5,971 nucleotides of DNA from Kiloniellaceae bacterium (GTDB lineage Bacteria > Pseudomonadota > Alphaproteobacteria > Kiloniellales > Kiloniellaceae): positions 1 through 5,971 of the forward strand of contig JANQKX010000422.1 in NCBI GenBank assembly GCA_028280915.1, given 5' to 3'. The notes beneath the pieces were generated by a model, which ran no database searches, was not told the DNA's origin, and was given only the letters and a program-made list of their open reading frames with translations. A program made the position numbers and the translations under genes. Below are positions 5,671-5,971 of the stretch, one piece after another; within the stretch, counting starts at the first letter, position 1, and each line of letters opens with the position of its first letter.

Positions 5671-5730
5671 TTGGTTTTGGAAAGTTTTCTCTTACATTCA
5701 ACAACACAGACTCAAAGGCGAGGAAGGGCT

Positions 5731-5971
5731 ATGAAATCTCACTACCGTGTGGTCGTCATCGGCGGCGGTGTGGTCGGCACGTCGGTTCTTTATCACTTGG
5801 CCAAGTTCGGCTGGACGGACATCGCGCTGATCGAGCGCAGCGTCTTGACCGCCGGCTCTTCCTGGCATGCCGCCGGCGGCATTCACGCGTTGAACGCGGG
5901 TCCCACCATGGCAGCGCTGCAGGCCTATACCATCGATCTACTCTCGGAGATCGAAAAAGAGAGCGGCCAGT
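5731..5971 (+). CDS. FAD-dependent oxidoreductase of the sarcosine/dimethylglycine dehydrogenase type, 3' end cut off by window edge
   Basis: Only the first 80 residues are in the window. They begin with an FAD-binding Rossmann motif, VVVIGGGVVGTSVLYHLAK (7-25), with Glu35 at the end of the second strand (IALIER), as in the D-amino-acid oxidase (DAO) fold. TAGSSWHAAGG (40-50) matches the segment that carries the histidine (His46 here) bound covalently to FAD in dimethylglycine and sarcosine dehydrogenases, and MAALQAYTIDL (60-70) also fits that group. Full-length relatives have about 800 residues with a C-terminal GcvT-like folate domain, outside the view here. They oxidise N-methyl groups of amino acids. 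GAGGAAGG (5720-5727) precedes the ATG by 3-7 bp. Beside hydroxyproline genes it could demethylate an N-methyl-hydroxyproline or oxidise D-hydroxyproline; both are inferences. Confidence 0.87.
   Translation, partial: MKSHYRVVVIGGGVVGTSVLYHLAKFGWTDIALIERSVLTAGSSWHAAGGIHALNAGPTMAALQAYTIDLLSEIEKESGQ

Noticed and set aside
4481..5707. Minus-strand open frame of 408 codons opposite the epimerase
   Set aside because: The plus strand holds a well-conserved epimerase with both catalytic cysteines; the antisense product has no motifs and runs across the non-coding gap and leader.
5588..5730. Glycine or SAM riboswitch before the flavoenzyme
   Set aside because: The conserved core words that I know for these classes are not visible; only generic hairpins are supported.

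Overview
The window is high-GC bacterial DNA (roughly 60-65% by eye) from a catabolic gene cluster, most likely a proteobacterium and perhaps an alphaproteobacterium. That guess rests on codon use, sigma70-like promoters, clear Shine-Dalgarno sites and gene content typical of that group. No rRNA, tRNA, CRISPR array or mobile element is visible.

Layout, left to right. Positions 1-2612 hold a minus-strand two-gene operon: a cysteine hydrolase of the isochorismatase superfamily (1914-2612), then, after a 1-bp gap, a double-headed CaiB/BaiF-type CoA transferase that runs off the left edge (1-1912, 637 residues visible). Positions 2613-2752 hold a likely promoter and operator for that operon. Positions 2753-3502 encode a PAS-AraC transcriptional regulator on the minus strand. 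Positions 3503-3605 are a compact divergent control region with a minus-strand promoter and two overlapping inverted repeats. Positions 3606-5485 are a plus-strand operon of two genes overlapping by 4 bp: a DapA-family 1-pyrroline-4-hydroxy-2-carboxylate deaminase, and a 4-hydroxyproline 2-epimerase (proline racemase family, both catalytic cysteines present) with a TTG start. Positions 5486-5730 are a non-coding gap with a candidate promoter, an operator-like palindrome and two perfect hairpins. From 5731 an FAD-dependent oxidoreductase of the sarcosine/dimethylglycine dehydrogenase type starts and runs off the right edge.

How the genes work together: the epimerase and deaminase are two steps of trans-4-hydroxy-L-proline degradation (L-Hyp to cis-4-hydroxy-D-proline; then, after oxidation to the pyrroline, deamination to 2-oxoglutarate semialdehyde). 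The D-hydroxyproline oxidase and the semialdehyde dehydrogenase are not in the window. The flavoenzyme at the right edge could supply an oxidation step, or could N-demethylate a methylated precursor such as a hydroxyproline betaine derivative; the visible 80 residues do not decide. The PAS-AraC protein, divergent from the deaminase gene, is the obvious candidate regulator. The hydrolase and CoA transferase are not part of the textbook hydroxyproline route. Their place beside the regulator suggests either a side branch or an adjacent, independently regulated pathway.

The main points for a second look are the CoA transferase, where both halves appear to lack the usual catalytic aspartate; the three palindromic control regions; and the possibly structured leader before the flavoenzyme.
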